From contig NZ_KB912915.1 of the NCBI RefSeq assembly GCF_000383875.1, positions 82,484-146,483 on the forward strand: a stretch of 64,000 bases of DNA. The letters run 5' to 3'. A model generated the notes under the pieces. That model saw only the letters and a list, made by a program, of their open reading frames with translations. It had not been told where the DNA came from and made no database searches. Within the stretch, counting starts at the first letter, position 1, and every line of letters begins with the position of its first letter. The translations under genes and the position numbers were made by a program. This document shows, piece after piece, positions 42,651-51,205 of this stretch. The DNA is from Caldibacillus debilis DSM 16016. GTDB taxonomy: Bacteria > Bacillota > Bacilli > Bacillales > Caldibacillaceae.

Positions 42651-43259
42651 TTACCCTGATTGATGGTTCGAAGGACGGAGCATTTCCGCCATCAGCTTGG
42701 CGAACTCAGCGCTGGCGAAGGCGTAATCCCCCGAAGATATGAAGCTGCGGACGCGCAGCCCCAAGGAAATCAGCACAAATAACTCAGCCGTTTTGCCGGC
42801 ATCCACGGACCGAGGAATGAATCCCGCCTTCTGGCCGGCGGCAATCCATTGTTTCGATACTTGCAGCGCCCCTTCGTAAAATTGCCGCATGACTTCTTGC
42901 ACTTCGGGCTGATGGCATTTCCCCAGCAAATACATGAACACCTGGTTGCCTACGCTTCCCGGATTTTCCAAATCCGGCAAACTGGCGACAATTTCCTTCA
43001 TGGGCCGTTCAAAGGTTTTCGGTTCGTATGCCGTCGCCGCGAAAAAACGTCGGCTCGTTTCTTCCAGCCACTCCTGCAACACCCACCCCAGCAGCTCATC
43101 CTTGCTTTTCACATAATGGTAGATCCCTCCTTTTGACAATCCCGATCGCTCCATAATGTCATTTAACGTCATGCCGGCACATCCTTTTTCCTGAATCAGC
43201 GCCTTGGCCGTATCCAGCAGCAGCCGTCGGGTCCGTTCCCGTTTCAGTTCCCGTTTCAT
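42651..43259 (-). CDS. TetR-family transcriptional regulator
   Basis: This 202-residue regulator has an N-terminal TetR helix-turn-helix (TLNDIMERSGLSKGGIYHYVKSKDELL) and a helical ligand-binding domain with the TetR_C_6/YfiR-like ISLGLRVRSFISSGD. The start at 43259 lies 11 bases after GAGGAGG; an ATG 27 bases upstream has a poorer site. A palindrome in its promoter shows likely autorepression. No obvious divergent target gene exists here, because the other side is an hsp20 relic. Confidence 0.88.
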   Translation of the reverse strand: MKRELKRERTRRLLLDTAKALIQEKGCAGMTLNDIMERSGLSKGGIYHYVKSKDELLGWVLQEWLEETSRRFFAATAYEPKTFERPMKEIVASLPDLENPGSVGNQVFMYLLGKCHQPEVQEVMRQFYEGALQVSKQWIAAGQKAGFIPRSVDAGKTAELFVLISLGLRVRSFISSGDYAFASAEFAKLMAEMLRPSNHQSG

Positions 43260-43312
43260 CGTGTTGAAATCCTCCTCTCGTTCCATCCGTTTGCAACAAG
43301 ATATTTGTTTAT

Positions 43313-43341
43313 ATTATAAAAACCAACCGTCGGTTTGTAAA
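43313..43341 (-). promoter_or_regulatory. TetR promoter with operator in the spacer
   Basis: On the minus strand TTTACA (43336-43341) and TATAAT (43313-43318) are 17 bases apart. The palindrome AACCGACGGTT (43325-43335) sits entirely between them, the classic position for a TetR repressor operator. Confidence 0.8.
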
Positions 43342-43372
43342 TGGGGTTCAACATCTTTGTTATCCTCAAGGG

Positions 43373-43499
43373 CAACATTATGAAAACACCTTAAAAAATG
43401 TTGAAGACGGACGAATGGCCTTGTCGAACCTTTTGAAAGCCTTCAGTTTCCGGACCGGCATCATCAAAAAGAAGACGCTTGCCATGCGGAAGCCGGCAC
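43373..43499 (+). pseudogene. Decayed hsp20 fragment
   Basis: This stretch aligns by eye with codons ~8-50 of the intact hsp20 gene at 48827. Shared blocks include ACATTATGAA.ACACCTT, AAAAAATGTTGAAG, CGAACCTTTTGA.AGCCT and CAGTTTCCGGACCG.CATCATC. It lacks about 16 bases in the middle and two in an A run and has many substitutions, so it cannot encode a protein. It has the same orientation as the intact gene and lies on the other side of the sucrose cluster. Confidence 0.8.
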
Positions 43500-43505
43500 G
43501 GCGCC

Positions 43506-43534
43506 TTTCCAATCAAATTGAAATATGATATAAT
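43506..43534 (+). promoter_or_regulatory. Promoter upstream of scrR
   Basis: TTTCCA (43506-43511) and TATAAT (43529-43534) are 17 bases apart. Transcription would begin near 43541, immediately before a strong terminator hairpin. Confidence 0.55.
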
Positions 43535-43545
43535 TTTGCCAAAAT

Positions 43546-43599
43546 ACTCCTTGTAATTAGGGCTCGATGCGGCCATTCCTAATTATAAGGAGTTTTTTC
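43546..43599 (+). terminator. Long hairpin terminator/attenuator before scrR
   Basis: ACTCCTT.TAATTAGG (16 bases) pairs with CCTAATTA.AAGGAGT around a 16-base loop and is followed by TTTTTT. It lies between a promoter and scrR. No RAT (SacT/LicT) antiterminator site was recognised. Confidence 0.8.
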
Positions 43600-43675
43600 T
43601 ATACGAAAAGAAATCAACTTACCCTTTCCCAATTCATGAAAATTGGTTTAAGCTGAAAATAAAAGGAAAAAGAGG

Positions 43676-44674
43676 ATGAAAGATTTGGTTACGATCAATG
43701 AAATAGCCAAATTAGCCAATGTTTCCCGGACCACCGTTTCCCGGGTCTTAAACAATTCCGGTTATGTCAGCGATGAAGCGAGAGCAAGAGTCCTGAAGGT
43801 GATTGAAGAAACCGGCTACGTCCCCAGCCATCAGGCAAAATCATTAAGGACAAAGCAAACAAAAGTTGTCGGCGTAATTTTGCCGAAAATCAGCACAGGA
43901 ACTTCCAGCCGCGTCGTTATGGGGATGGATGAAGTTTTTTCTGAAAGAGGCTATCAAATTTTATTGGCGAATACAAATTTGCAAAGGGAAAAGGAAATCG
44001 AATTTCTGAATTTGCTGAAAAGCAGGCGTGTCGACGGAATTATTTTGTTGGCCACAAATATTGATGAGAAGTTGGTGAAAGAAATCGAAAATATCGATAT
44101 TCCTTTTGTTGCAGTCGGCCAAGAAATCCCTCATTGTTCCTATGTTGTTCATGATGACTATAACGCGGCCAAAACGATCACAAATAAATTGATCGAAAAA
44201 GGGCGGAAACATATTGCATTTATCGGGGTGTATGAATCGGATTATGCGGTCGGCGTGTTAAGAAAACGAGGCTATATTGATGCACTAAAGGAACATGATC
44301 TGGCCATCGAACCTTCCCTCATCGCCGTTTGTGATTTTAAGCTTGAATCCGGGTACAAAGCCATGGAAGAAATAATGATGAATGCTCCTGTTTTTCCTGA
44401 TGGCGTGTTTGCCGCTACCCATCGCTTGGCGATCGGCGCCATGCAATATTTAAAAGAAAAAAACGTGAAAATTCCTGATGAGATCAGCGTGGCAAGCATC
44501 GGCGATTCGGATTTGTCGAAAATCTACTCTCCTGCATTAACAACGATCGATTATGAATATGAAGAAGCCGGAAGAAAGGCGGCAGAAATCCTTCTCCGGC
44601 AAATTGAAGAAAAAAATAAAGAACAACAAAAAATTACATTAGGATATAGACTAATTGAAAGGGATAGTATATAA
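43676..44674 (+). CDS. scrR: LacI-family repressor of the sucrose genes (ScrR-like)
   Basis: This 332-residue LacI/GalR regulator has an N-terminal helix-turn-helix (TINEIAKLANVSRTTVSRVLNN) with a hinge at ~50-60 (SLRTKQTKVVGVI). A periplasmic-binding-like effector domain follows, with VDGIILLATN and SVASIGDSDLSKIYSPALTTIDY. Three palindromes of LacI type lie between it and scrA, so it probably represses the cluster, and sucrose 6-phosphate or fructose is the likely inducer (inference). It is more AT-rich than the surrounding chromosome. Confidence 0.88.
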   Translation: MKDLVTINEIAKLANVSRTTVSRVLNNSGYVSDEARARVLKVIEETGYVPSHQAKSLRTKQTKVVGVILPKISTGTSSRVVMGMDEVFSERGYQILLANTNLQREKEIEFLNLLKSRRVDGIILLATNIDEKLVKEIENIDIPFVAVGQEIPHCSYVVHDDYNAAKTITNKLIEKGRKHIAFIGVYESDYAVGVLRKRGYIDALKEHDLAIEPSLIAVCDFKLESGYKAMEEIMMNAPVFPDGVFAATHRLAIGAMQYLKEKNVKIPDEISVASIGDSDLSKIYSPALTTIDYEYEEAGRKAAEILLRQIEEKNKEQQKITLGYRLIERDSI

Positions 44675-44680
44675 TCAAAA

Positions 44681-44753
44681 TTGTGGAATCGATTCCACAA
44701 CAATATGGAATCGATTCCACATATTAAATGTTTTTTATGGAATCGATTCCATA
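44681..44753. promoter_or_regulatory. Three ScrR operators
   Basis: The palindrome core TGGAATCGATTCCA occurs three times without mismatch, at 44684-44697, 44706-44719 and 44738-44751. They are centred about 22 and 32 bases apart, just upstream of scrA. They resemble LacI-family operators and differ from the cre consensus at two positions. Confidence 0.88.
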
Positions 44754-44812
44754 TTTGCTTAAATTATCAAAATGAAAAAATTCCAAAAAGTTAATGCGGG
44801 AGTGTGAAAAAG

Positions 44813-46216
44813 ATGTCGGATAACAAACAAATTGCCAAGGAGATTCTTGAAGCGGTCGGCGGCAACGACAATATTATTTCCGCCGCCCATTGCGCCACCC
44901 GTTTAAGATTGATGATTAAAGACAAAGAAAAAATCGATCAGGAAAAAGTAGAGAATATTTCCAAGGTTAAAGGAGCATTTTTTAATTCTGGCCAATACCA
45001 AATCATTTTAGGGACCGGGACCGTTAATCGCATTTATGAGGAAGTAATCAAATTGGGTGTCAGCGGCAGAACGAAATCAGAACAAAGCAGTGAAGCGGCA
45101 AAAAGCGGCAACGCGTTTCAGCGCGCCGTTCGCACCTTTGGCGATGTGTTTGTGCCAATTATCCCGGCGCTCGTTGCAACCGGATTGTTTATGGGACTCC
45201 GCGGTTTGGTTATGCAAGAACAAATATTGGCTTTATTCGGGTTATCCCCTGATAATATATCGGATAATTTTATTTTGTTCACACAAGTTCTGACGGATAC
45301 CGCCTTTGTCTTTTTGCCGGCATTGGTTGCCTGGTCAACATTCCGCGTGTTCGGCGGTACTCCCTTGATCGGTCTTGTTTTGGGTCTTATGTTGGTCAGC
45401 CCGTCCCTTCCTAACGCATGGAGCGTTGCAGGCGGCGATGTCGAACCTATCCGATTTTTCGGTTTTATTCCGGTGGTAGGTTATCAAGGATCCATCCTCC
45501 CCGCTTTTATCGCCGGTATTATCGGAGCGAAATTGGAACAAAACATCCGCAAACGCGTTCCGGAAGTGTTAGATTTAATTTTAACCCCGTTTTTAACGCT
45601 ATTAATTATGATCACTTTAGCGCTGTTTGTGATCGGACCGGTATTTCATATTGCCGAAGAATACATCTTGGATGCAACGGTCTTCCTGTTATCCCTTCCG
45701 TTCGGACTTAGCGGATTAATTATCGGGACAATCAATCAAGTGATTGTTGTAACGGGCGTACATCATATCTTTAATATGCTGGAAATTCAATTATTGGAAC
45801 AATTTAAAAACAATCCGTATAATGCCATCATTACCTGTTCCATTGCGGCACAAGGCGGCGCCGCGTTGGCAGTGGGATTGAAAACGAAGGCAGCCAAATT
45901 GAAAGCACTGTCGTTGTCTTCTTCCTTATCGGCATTTTTAGGAATCACCGAACCGGCAATTTTCGGTGTCAATCTCCGCTATGGCAAACCTTTTATAATG
46001 GGCCTGATCGGCGGTGGAGTGGGAGGATTTTTGGCCTCGATACTCGGCTTGAAAGCGACGGGCATGGCCATTACTGTCATTCCGGGAACATTGCTTTATT
46101 TAAACGGACAAATTATTCCGTATATTTTCATCAACTTAGTGGCTATCGGAACGGCCTTCATCTTAACTTGGCTTTTTGGGTTTTCCGATAAAATGCTCGC
46201 GGATAACAAGCGGTAA
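44813..46216 (+). CDS. scrA: Sucrose-specific PTS enzyme IIBC
   Basis: This 467-residue phosphotransferase permease has an N-terminal EIIB domain with the phosphorylated Cys in ISAAHCATRLRLM (Cys27), and a C-terminal EIIC domain with about ten helices, including PIIPALVATGLFMGLRGL, GVHHIFNMLEIQLLEQF and FLGITEPAIFGVNLRYGKP. There is no EIIA domain; such enzymes borrow EIIA-Glc. It imports sucrose as sucrose 6-phosphate. The ATG lies 10 bases after GGGAG. Specificity is inferred from scrB and scrR. Confidence 0.9.
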   Translation: MSDNKQIAKEILEAVGGNDNIISAAHCATRLRLMIKDKEKIDQEKVENISKVKGAFFNSGQYQIILGTGTVNRIYEEVIKLGVSGRTKSEQSSEAAKSGNAFQRAVRTFGDVFVPIIPALVATGLFMGLRGLVMQEQILALFGLSPDNISDNFILFTQVLTDTAFVFLPALVAWSTFRVFGGTPLIGLVLGLMLVSPSLPNAWSVAGGDVEPIRFFGFIPVVGYQGSILPAFIAGIIGAKLEQNIRKRVPEVLDLILTPFLTLLIMITLALFVIGPVFHIAEEYILDATVFLLSLPFGLSGLIIGTINQVIVVTGVHHIFNMLEIQLLEQFKNNPYNAIITCSIAAQGGAALAVGLKTKAAKLKALSLSSSLSAFLGITEPAIFGVNLRYGKPFIMGLIGGGVGGFLASILGLKATGMAITVIPGTLLYLNGQIIPYIFINLVAIGTAFILTWLFGFSDKMLADNKR

Positions 46217-46548
46217 ATTTCATACGAATTGAATAAGAAGGGCAAAGATTTCGACTTAGATATTTGTCCAACTTCAAACCCTCTTCGGTTACGTTCTTTG
46301 CGGCATCGTGTCGATTTTGTTCAACATTCAAAAAAGAAGAATTTAACATACGAAAAGCTTGATCTTTCAGGAAAACATCGTATAAATTTCTTCCGGATGC
46401 AATCTTTAACATGTTATCGGAAAATGACCAAGGCCATATTTGTTCGGCCGGCAAGCAATACTTGCCGGCTTTTTAAAAGATAAAACGGAATGACTTCCGT
46501 ACTTCTCATTTCTGACAAACATTACCAACAAGAACAGGAGTACGACAA
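46217..46548 (+). other. scrA-scrB intergenic spacer
   Basis: AT-rich DNA of 332 bases with no supported gene separates scrA from scrB. It ends in a terminator hairpin, so scrB may need its own promoter or readthrough. Confidence 0.5.
46447..46475 (+). terminator. Terminator between scrA and scrB
   Basis: GCCGGCAAG pairs with CTTGCCGGC around a 5-base loop, followed by TTTTT. Confidence 0.88.
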
Positions 46549-48012
46549 ATGACGAAGGAAAGGCAATTGCTCGAGATGATCAATCGAATCAAAAGCAATG
46601 ACGGGCCGTATACCCATTCTGATCCCTACCGACCGGCGTATCATTTATCCCCTCCATTCGGTTTGATGAACGATCCGAACGGCCTCTTATACTTTAAGGG
46701 GAGATTTCACGTTTTTTTCCAATGGAACCCTTTCGGGACGGATCATAGTACGAAAGTTTGGGGACATTTCTCCTCTACAGATTTATTGCATTGGGAAGGG
46801 CATCCCCCCGCTTTGGTCCCAGGTGAATGGTATGACAGGAACGGCTGTTATTCCGGTTCTGCCATCGAACATGATGGCAAGATGTACCTTTTTTACACGG
46901 GAAATGTGAAAAAATTAAACGGGGAACGCGAATCGTATCAATGTTTGGCCATTTCCGAGGACGGCATCCATTTTGAAAAAAAGGGACCCATTCTCCATGT
47001 GCCAAAAGGATATACTTCCCATTTTCGCGACCCAAAAGTATGGCGGCACAATGATCATTGGTACATGGTTCTTGGCGCGCAAAGCGATGCTTTCCAGGGA
47101 AGAGCGGTTTTATTTTCCTCAACGGATTTCTGTCATTGGCAAATGTTAGGCCCTATAGCAGGCAGTCATTGGAATCATTCGGGAGATCTCGGCTATATGT
47201 GGGAATGTCCCGATTTTTTCCATCTCCAAGGGAAGGACATCCTTTTGTTTTGCCCGCAAGGACTGGAACCTAAAGGCATGAATTACAATAATCTTTATCA
47301 ATCCGGATATTTGGCGGGCAGGTGGATTCCAGGCACAAATCATTATGAGCACGGTGAATTTAGGGAACTGGACCGCGGCTTTGATTTTTATGCGCCGCAA
47401 ACGTTCGTTGATCCCAAAATGAGAAGAATTTTAATCGCATGGATGGGAATGGGTGACGAAAACGAACGGTATCATCCGACCGTTGAAAAAGGGTGGATTC
47501 ATGCCCTGACCCTCCCCAGAGAACTGAAAGTCATCGGCGATCATTTATATCAAACCCCGATCGATGAGATACAAAATTTAAGGCGCGGCGAGCCGATTCG
47601 GTTGCATATCGATATGAACAGGGATCATAGCGAATACTCGGCCACGATAAGCCCCCATTCTGAAATAATTGTTCATGTGCATTCATTAACAAGCGGGCCG
47701 TTGGAAATAACCATCCGAAACAATATTCAATTCAGCTATGACACAGATCATGGAATTTTCACCTTAAGGCGGAAAAAATTTAACGGAAATCAATACGAAA
47801 GCAGACAATGCATGATCGGTAAACTGAGCAAATTGCAGATTTTTCTTGATTCCTCTTCCGTCGAGGTCTTTATCAATGACGGGCAAGAAGTTTTCACGGC
47901 TCGCTTTTTTGCGGATCCGGAAGATCATTCCTTCCTGATTGCATCGGATTCTCAAGCGACGGTAGATTTGCAAATCTATTCATTGCTCGCTTCCTATCCC
48001 GTTTTTCGATAA
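46549..48012 (+). CDS. scrB: Sucrose-6-phosphate hydrolase (GH32)
   Basis: This 487-residue glycoside hydrolase family 32 enzyme splits sucrose 6-phosphate into glucose 6-phosphate and fructose. The nucleophile motif is MNDPNG (residues ~41-46), the transition-state stabiliser is in FRDPKVW and the acid/base is in WECPDFF. A C-terminal beta-sandwich begins about residue 340, with SSSVEVFINDGQEVFTARFF. The length is normal for the family. The ATG follows CAGGAG. No fructokinase gene is linked. Confidence 0.93.
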   Translation: MTKERQLLEMINRIKSNDGPYTHSDPYRPAYHLSPPFGLMNDPNGLLYFKGRFHVFFQWNPFGTDHSTKVWGHFSSTDLLHWEGHPPALVPGEWYDRNGCYSGSAIEHDGKMYLFYTGNVKKLNGERESYQCLAISEDGIHFEKKGPILHVPKGYTSHFRDPKVWRHNDHWYMVLGAQSDAFQGRAVLFSSTDFCHWQMLGPIAGSHWNHSGDLGYMWECPDFFHLQGKDILLFCPQGLEPKGMNYNNLYQSGYLAGRWIPGTNHYEHGEFRELDRGFDFYAPQTFVDPKMRRILIAWMGMGDENERYHPTVEKGWIHALTLPRELKVIGDHLYQTPIDEIQNLRRGEPIRLHIDMNRDHSEYSATISPHSEIIVHVHSLTSGPLEITIRNNIQFSYDTDHGIFTLRRKKFNGNQYESRQCMIGKLSKLQIFLDSSSVEVFINDGQEVFTARFFADPEDHSFLIASDSQATVDLQIYSLLASYPVFR

Positions 48013-48088
48013 GCACGATAATCATGAATTCAACGAATATCGGCCGGGGACACGGAACTTCCGAATACTTGACTTATTTTCCGGCTTT

Positions 48089-48125
48089 TCGGGCAGGTCT
48101 TTCATTCGGCGGCCTGCCTTTTTTC
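48089..48125 (+). terminator. Terminator of scrB
   Basis: GGCAGG pairs with CCTGCC across a loop of about 15 bases, followed by TTTTTT. Confidence 0.7.
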
Positions 48126-48322
48126 TTCCTCTCTTGTCTCGAAGGGGGAACATCCCAGCAATCATGAAAAGGACGGGCAATGTCCAAAAGGAGATTGCCC
48201 GCACCCGTGTGCCGATGATAAGGAACGATCCCTTTGTTTTTTCCATCGCTTTTAATCGAGGCGACGGCTGATGACGGCCTTCCTTCCGGTTTGCAAGGGA
48301 GACCGATGAAATTTTCAAGAAA

Positions 48323-48558
48323 TTAAGCTTTGTTCTTGGCACCATTTTTCGTGATCATCCGGATCATCTGAGCGATCGGGATGATGCCAAAAATAATAAT
48401 GAATAAGGACGAACCGTTAAATCATTTTTATTGGTCAAAACGGCAAAAAGAAGAACGGCCAGATAACGGACGAAAAAAACATGCCATTTGTACGGACCGA
48501 ATTTTTTTGTGAACCGAGAAAGACCGATGCATAACAGTCCAAAAATTCTGATCCGCAA
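48323..48558 (-). pseudogene. Frameshifted small membrane protein gene
   Basis: The minus strand begins RIRIFGLLCIGLSRFTKK and continues through a hydrophobic VRYLAVLLFAVL. The frame is then lost near 48410. In another frame it resumes as LFIIIFGIIPIAQMIRMITK and ends KNKA. Together this would be a protein of about 78 residues with two helices. One frameshift breaks it. The family is not recognised. The rest of 48126-48826 shows no supported gene. Confidence 0.45.
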
Positions 48559-48826
48559 CTAGAACAATTCCTCTCCCCCTATTATTCATTCGGAAACCGC
48601 AGATCAGCCTAAAACCATTAGGATTCAAGAATAAACGAAAAACAATAACAATTCTGGACGAACAATCCGACAGCAAGCCATGAAGGTGACGTATGGAAAA
48701 ACGGTTGGTTCAGAATTCATGCCAATAGTCTCGGTGTTTTTTATAACCTTATTCATGGAATTTTTTCCAATTTTGTTTACTATTATTATTAGAATGATAG
48801 AAAACCGGGTAAAGGAGGTTTGAAAA

Positions 48827-49267
48827 ATGTTCGACTTGATCCCGCGAAAACATTATGAAGACACCTTTAAAAAAATGTTGAAGGCGATGAACGAATTTTT
48901 TGACGAACCTTTTGACAGCCTCTTGGGAAATGAGCCCCACAGTTTCCGGACCGACATCATCGAAAAAGACGACGCCTATTATGTGGAAGCGGAATTGCCC
49001 GGATTTACGAAAGATGACATTCAAGTGGAAATCGAAAACAATTATTTGACCATCCGCGCCAAAAGGGAAGAAAAGAACGAGGCAAAGGACGAGAACCGGC
49101 GCTTCATCCGCCAAGAACGGCGATACGGCGAATACGTCCGCCGGTTTTATGTGGACAACATCAACGAGCAGGACATTAAAGCCAAGTTGGAAAACGGGGT
49201 TTTGAAATTGGAAATTCCGAAATATCAACCGGAAAAATCGAAAAAGAAACAAATTCCCATCGAATGA
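48827..49267 (+). CDS. hsp20: Hsp20/alpha-crystallin small heat-shock protein
   Basis: This 146-residue small heat-shock protein has a variable N-terminus (FDLIPRKHYEDTFKKML). The alpha-crystallin domain (~40-138) contains YYVEAELPGFTKDDIQVEIE, RRYGEYVRRFYVDN and the conserved GVLKLEIPK. A short KKKQIPIE tail carries the IxI-type oligomerisation motif. It is an ATP-independent holdase for unfolded proteins. The start follows AAAGGAGG. No CIRCE or CtsR site was seen. A decayed partial copy lies on the other side of the sucrose cluster. Confidence 0.93.
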   Translation: MFDLIPRKHYEDTFKKMLKAMNEFFDEPFDSLLGNEPHSFRTDIIEKDDAYYVEAELPGFTKDDIQVEIENNYLTIRAKREEKNEAKDENRRFIRQERRYGEYVRRFYVDNINEQDIKAKLENGVLKLEIPKYQPEKSKKKQIPIE

Positions 49268-49295
49268 GAAATGCCGTCCCCATTTCAAAAAAATA

Positions 49296-49327
49296 AACCT
49301 GGGCCCCATGGCAGGGCTCAGGTTTTT
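49296..49327 (+). terminator. Terminator of hsp20
   Basis: AACCTG.GCCC pairs with GGGC.CAGGTT around CATGGCA, followed by TTTTT. Confidence 0.85.
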
Positions 49328-49655
49328 CCTTTGTTTTACGAAAACCTTTCTCATCGGCTTTTTCGAAACCGGCAGCCGGGGAAACGGACCCGGCCGGATC
49401 CCGCGGTCGCGGAGGATGGCCCGGAGCTTGCCGACCGGCGCAAGGAGGCCTTTGACAAAAAGATCCTCCATGCCGCAGCAAAAAAGGCCTCTCACTGTCC
49501 GGTCCGGCAATTCCTTCTGAATCGGATCCGCAACCTGGATGCGGGATCGGCAAAACGCAGTACATTCCTTCCGGAACGGAGACGGATTCAAGATCTAGCG
49601 TCACTTTTGGATTTCCCGACCTGGTATCGATTGTCAAAGAAGACCGTTTTGCGGG

Positions 49656-50099
49656 TCATTTTTTGATTTTCGCGAGCCGGTATTCATGATTCACGACGAC
49701 CGCCACTTCTTCGTCCGGGCTTGTATTTTTTATGCGGTACACCCAGCCAAAATTGAAGTGGAATCTTTTCTCTTCATTTTCTTTCGGCAAGATTTGAATT
49801 TTCCTCAGTTCTTCCTTGCTTAATAGCTCATTATGTTCATTGATGGTAACGCTTTCTGCTACCTTCCCGATGGGTTCCTGCAATCGCTCGCGGTCCACCG
49901 TGGAATCCTGGATCACATACGTCTTGCCTTGATTGCTTATTTCCTTAAAATTTTCCTTGTTTAATTGATATTTCGGCAATGTCCGGTCAATCGCCAGATT
50001 TTTTTCGGCCGTTTGTTTTAAATCGTTCAACGTTGAACATGCCCCCAGAAAGAGCAGGGCCATGAACAAAAGGAGAAATAGGGAAAAATTTCTTTTCAA
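49656..50099 (-). CDS. Lipoprotein, possibly NisI/SpaI-like
   Basis: This is a 147-residue predicted lipoprotein. A TTG start at 50099 lies 7 bases after AAAGGAGG and gives a signal peptide with lipobox LFLGAC (Cys ~21). The mature protein ends FGWVYRIKNTSPDEEVAVVV, then NHEYRLAKIKK. This resembles NisI/SpaI-type lantibiotic-immunity lipoproteins of Bacillus, but similarity is weak by eye and no bacteriocin genes are near. The upstream neighbour is a VOC gene 85 bases away. Confidence 0.6.
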   Translation of the reverse strand: MKRNFSLFLLLFMALLFLGACSTLNDLKQTAEKNLAIDRTLPKYQLNKENFKEISNQGKTYVIQDSTVDRERLQEPIGKVAESVTINEHNELLSKEELRKIQILPKENEEKRFHFNFGWVYRIKNTSPDEEVAVVVNHEYRLAKIKK

Positions 50100-50184
50100 A
50101 CCATCGTCCTCCTTTCCGAAACCTGATGATAGGCCCAGGGGCAGGCGGACTGGCTCGGTTCTGGCCGCGGTCCGCAAGGCAGGC

Positions 50185-50625
50185 CTACAGACGGCCCGAT
50201 GCTCCGCCGTCGTCCGGCGGGACGGCCGGAGCGGAATGATCGGAAGGGGCCACCAGCTCGACTTTTATCCGGTCGGGATCTTCAAAATAGACGGCGTAAT
50301 AGCCTTCCCCTCCGGCATAAGGGTGTCTGTCAAGGTAGAGAATGTTTATCCCTTTTTCCTGCAATTTTTCCGTTATTTCATCCACCTGCTCTTTCGATCT
50401 GGCATGAAAAGCCAGATGATTGAGTCCGACCCTGCAACGGTGGTAAGGGATATCCTTATATCGTTCCTTCACTTGAACGAAAACGATGTACGTATGGCCA
50501 TATTTCCAACTGATGCCGGACTCCCACTTCTGATACGGTTCATAACCGAGCTCCGTCAAAAACCAATTCCAAAATTCGGTTGATTTCGCCAGATCGGAGA
50601 CATAGATTTCAATATGATGGAGCAA
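50185..50625 (-). CDS. VOC/glyoxalase-family protein
   Basis: This 146-residue vicinal-oxygen-chelate protein starts LHHIEIYVSDLAKSTEFW and has VGLNHLAFHARSKEQVDE in the middle and YYAVYFEDPDRIKVELV near the end. Candidate ligands are His in HHIE, His in NHLAFH and the Glu of VELV. The start codon is a TTG behind AAGGAGG. The 15-residue tail after the fold is rich in Pro, Gly and Ala. The function is unknown. Confidence 0.8.
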   Translation of the reverse strand: MLHHIEIYVSDLAKSTEFWNWFLTELGYEPYQKWESGISWKYGHTYIVFVQVKERYKDIPYHRCRVGLNHLAFHARSKEQVDEITEKLQEKGINILYLDRHPYAGGEGYYAVYFEDPDRIKVELVAPSDHSAPAVPPDDGGASGRL

Positions 50626-51205
50626 TTCCTCCGTTCCTCCTTGGACACTTTCGTTTATCTTTATATTAAAAGATCGGACGGAGGAAGAAAACAGGAAAAT
50701 GACCGTTCACTCCATTCATTGCCGTGAATCGCGGTGTTTTCAAACAGTTTCTTGTCCGGAATCTACGAATCGGGTACTTGGGAGTGATTTCCTTAAACAC
50801 GGATCCCGCTGGAGGGAATTTTTGGGGAGCCCAAATCTTCAGGGGGACATCGGTCTGAGTTGGTCGGGCAGCGCCGCAAACTCGTGCGCCCGTCCTGAAA
50901 AACGGCGGGACCGGCATTTTACGCCGATTCCGGGAGCATGTTCATCGCCGGATTCCCGCTATCGGCGCCGGAACTTCGGAGAAACCGGCGATCCTATTCT
51001 TTATGCATAATTTCCTTATAATATTCCCCGTTTCCGGCGAAAGGGAGCCTAGCCGAATTTCAGCCCTCTTAGACTCCCATTGGGGAAAAGGTTGAGGACC
51101 CGTAAAAACAAGGGCTCGGCGAAGTGCGCCCAGCCCGTCTCAAGGTCATTGCAGCTTGTATGATCCTCTGAAATATTTTTCGGATTGAATTCCTTGATTC
51201 CTGCT
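50626..51205. other. Gap without a supported gene
   Basis: About 580 bases with only short, antiparallel open frames. A TTATAAT-like sequence lies near 51015. No terminator was recognised. Confidence 0.45.

Noticed and set aside
44681..44753. The three palindromes before scrA as CcpA cre sites
   Set aside because: Both W positions of the consensus are violated in every copy, and the gene next door encodes a LacI-family repressor that explains them better.
46229..46483. A small gene between scrA and scrB
   Set aside because: No ribosome-binding site, and its end runs through the terminator hairpin.
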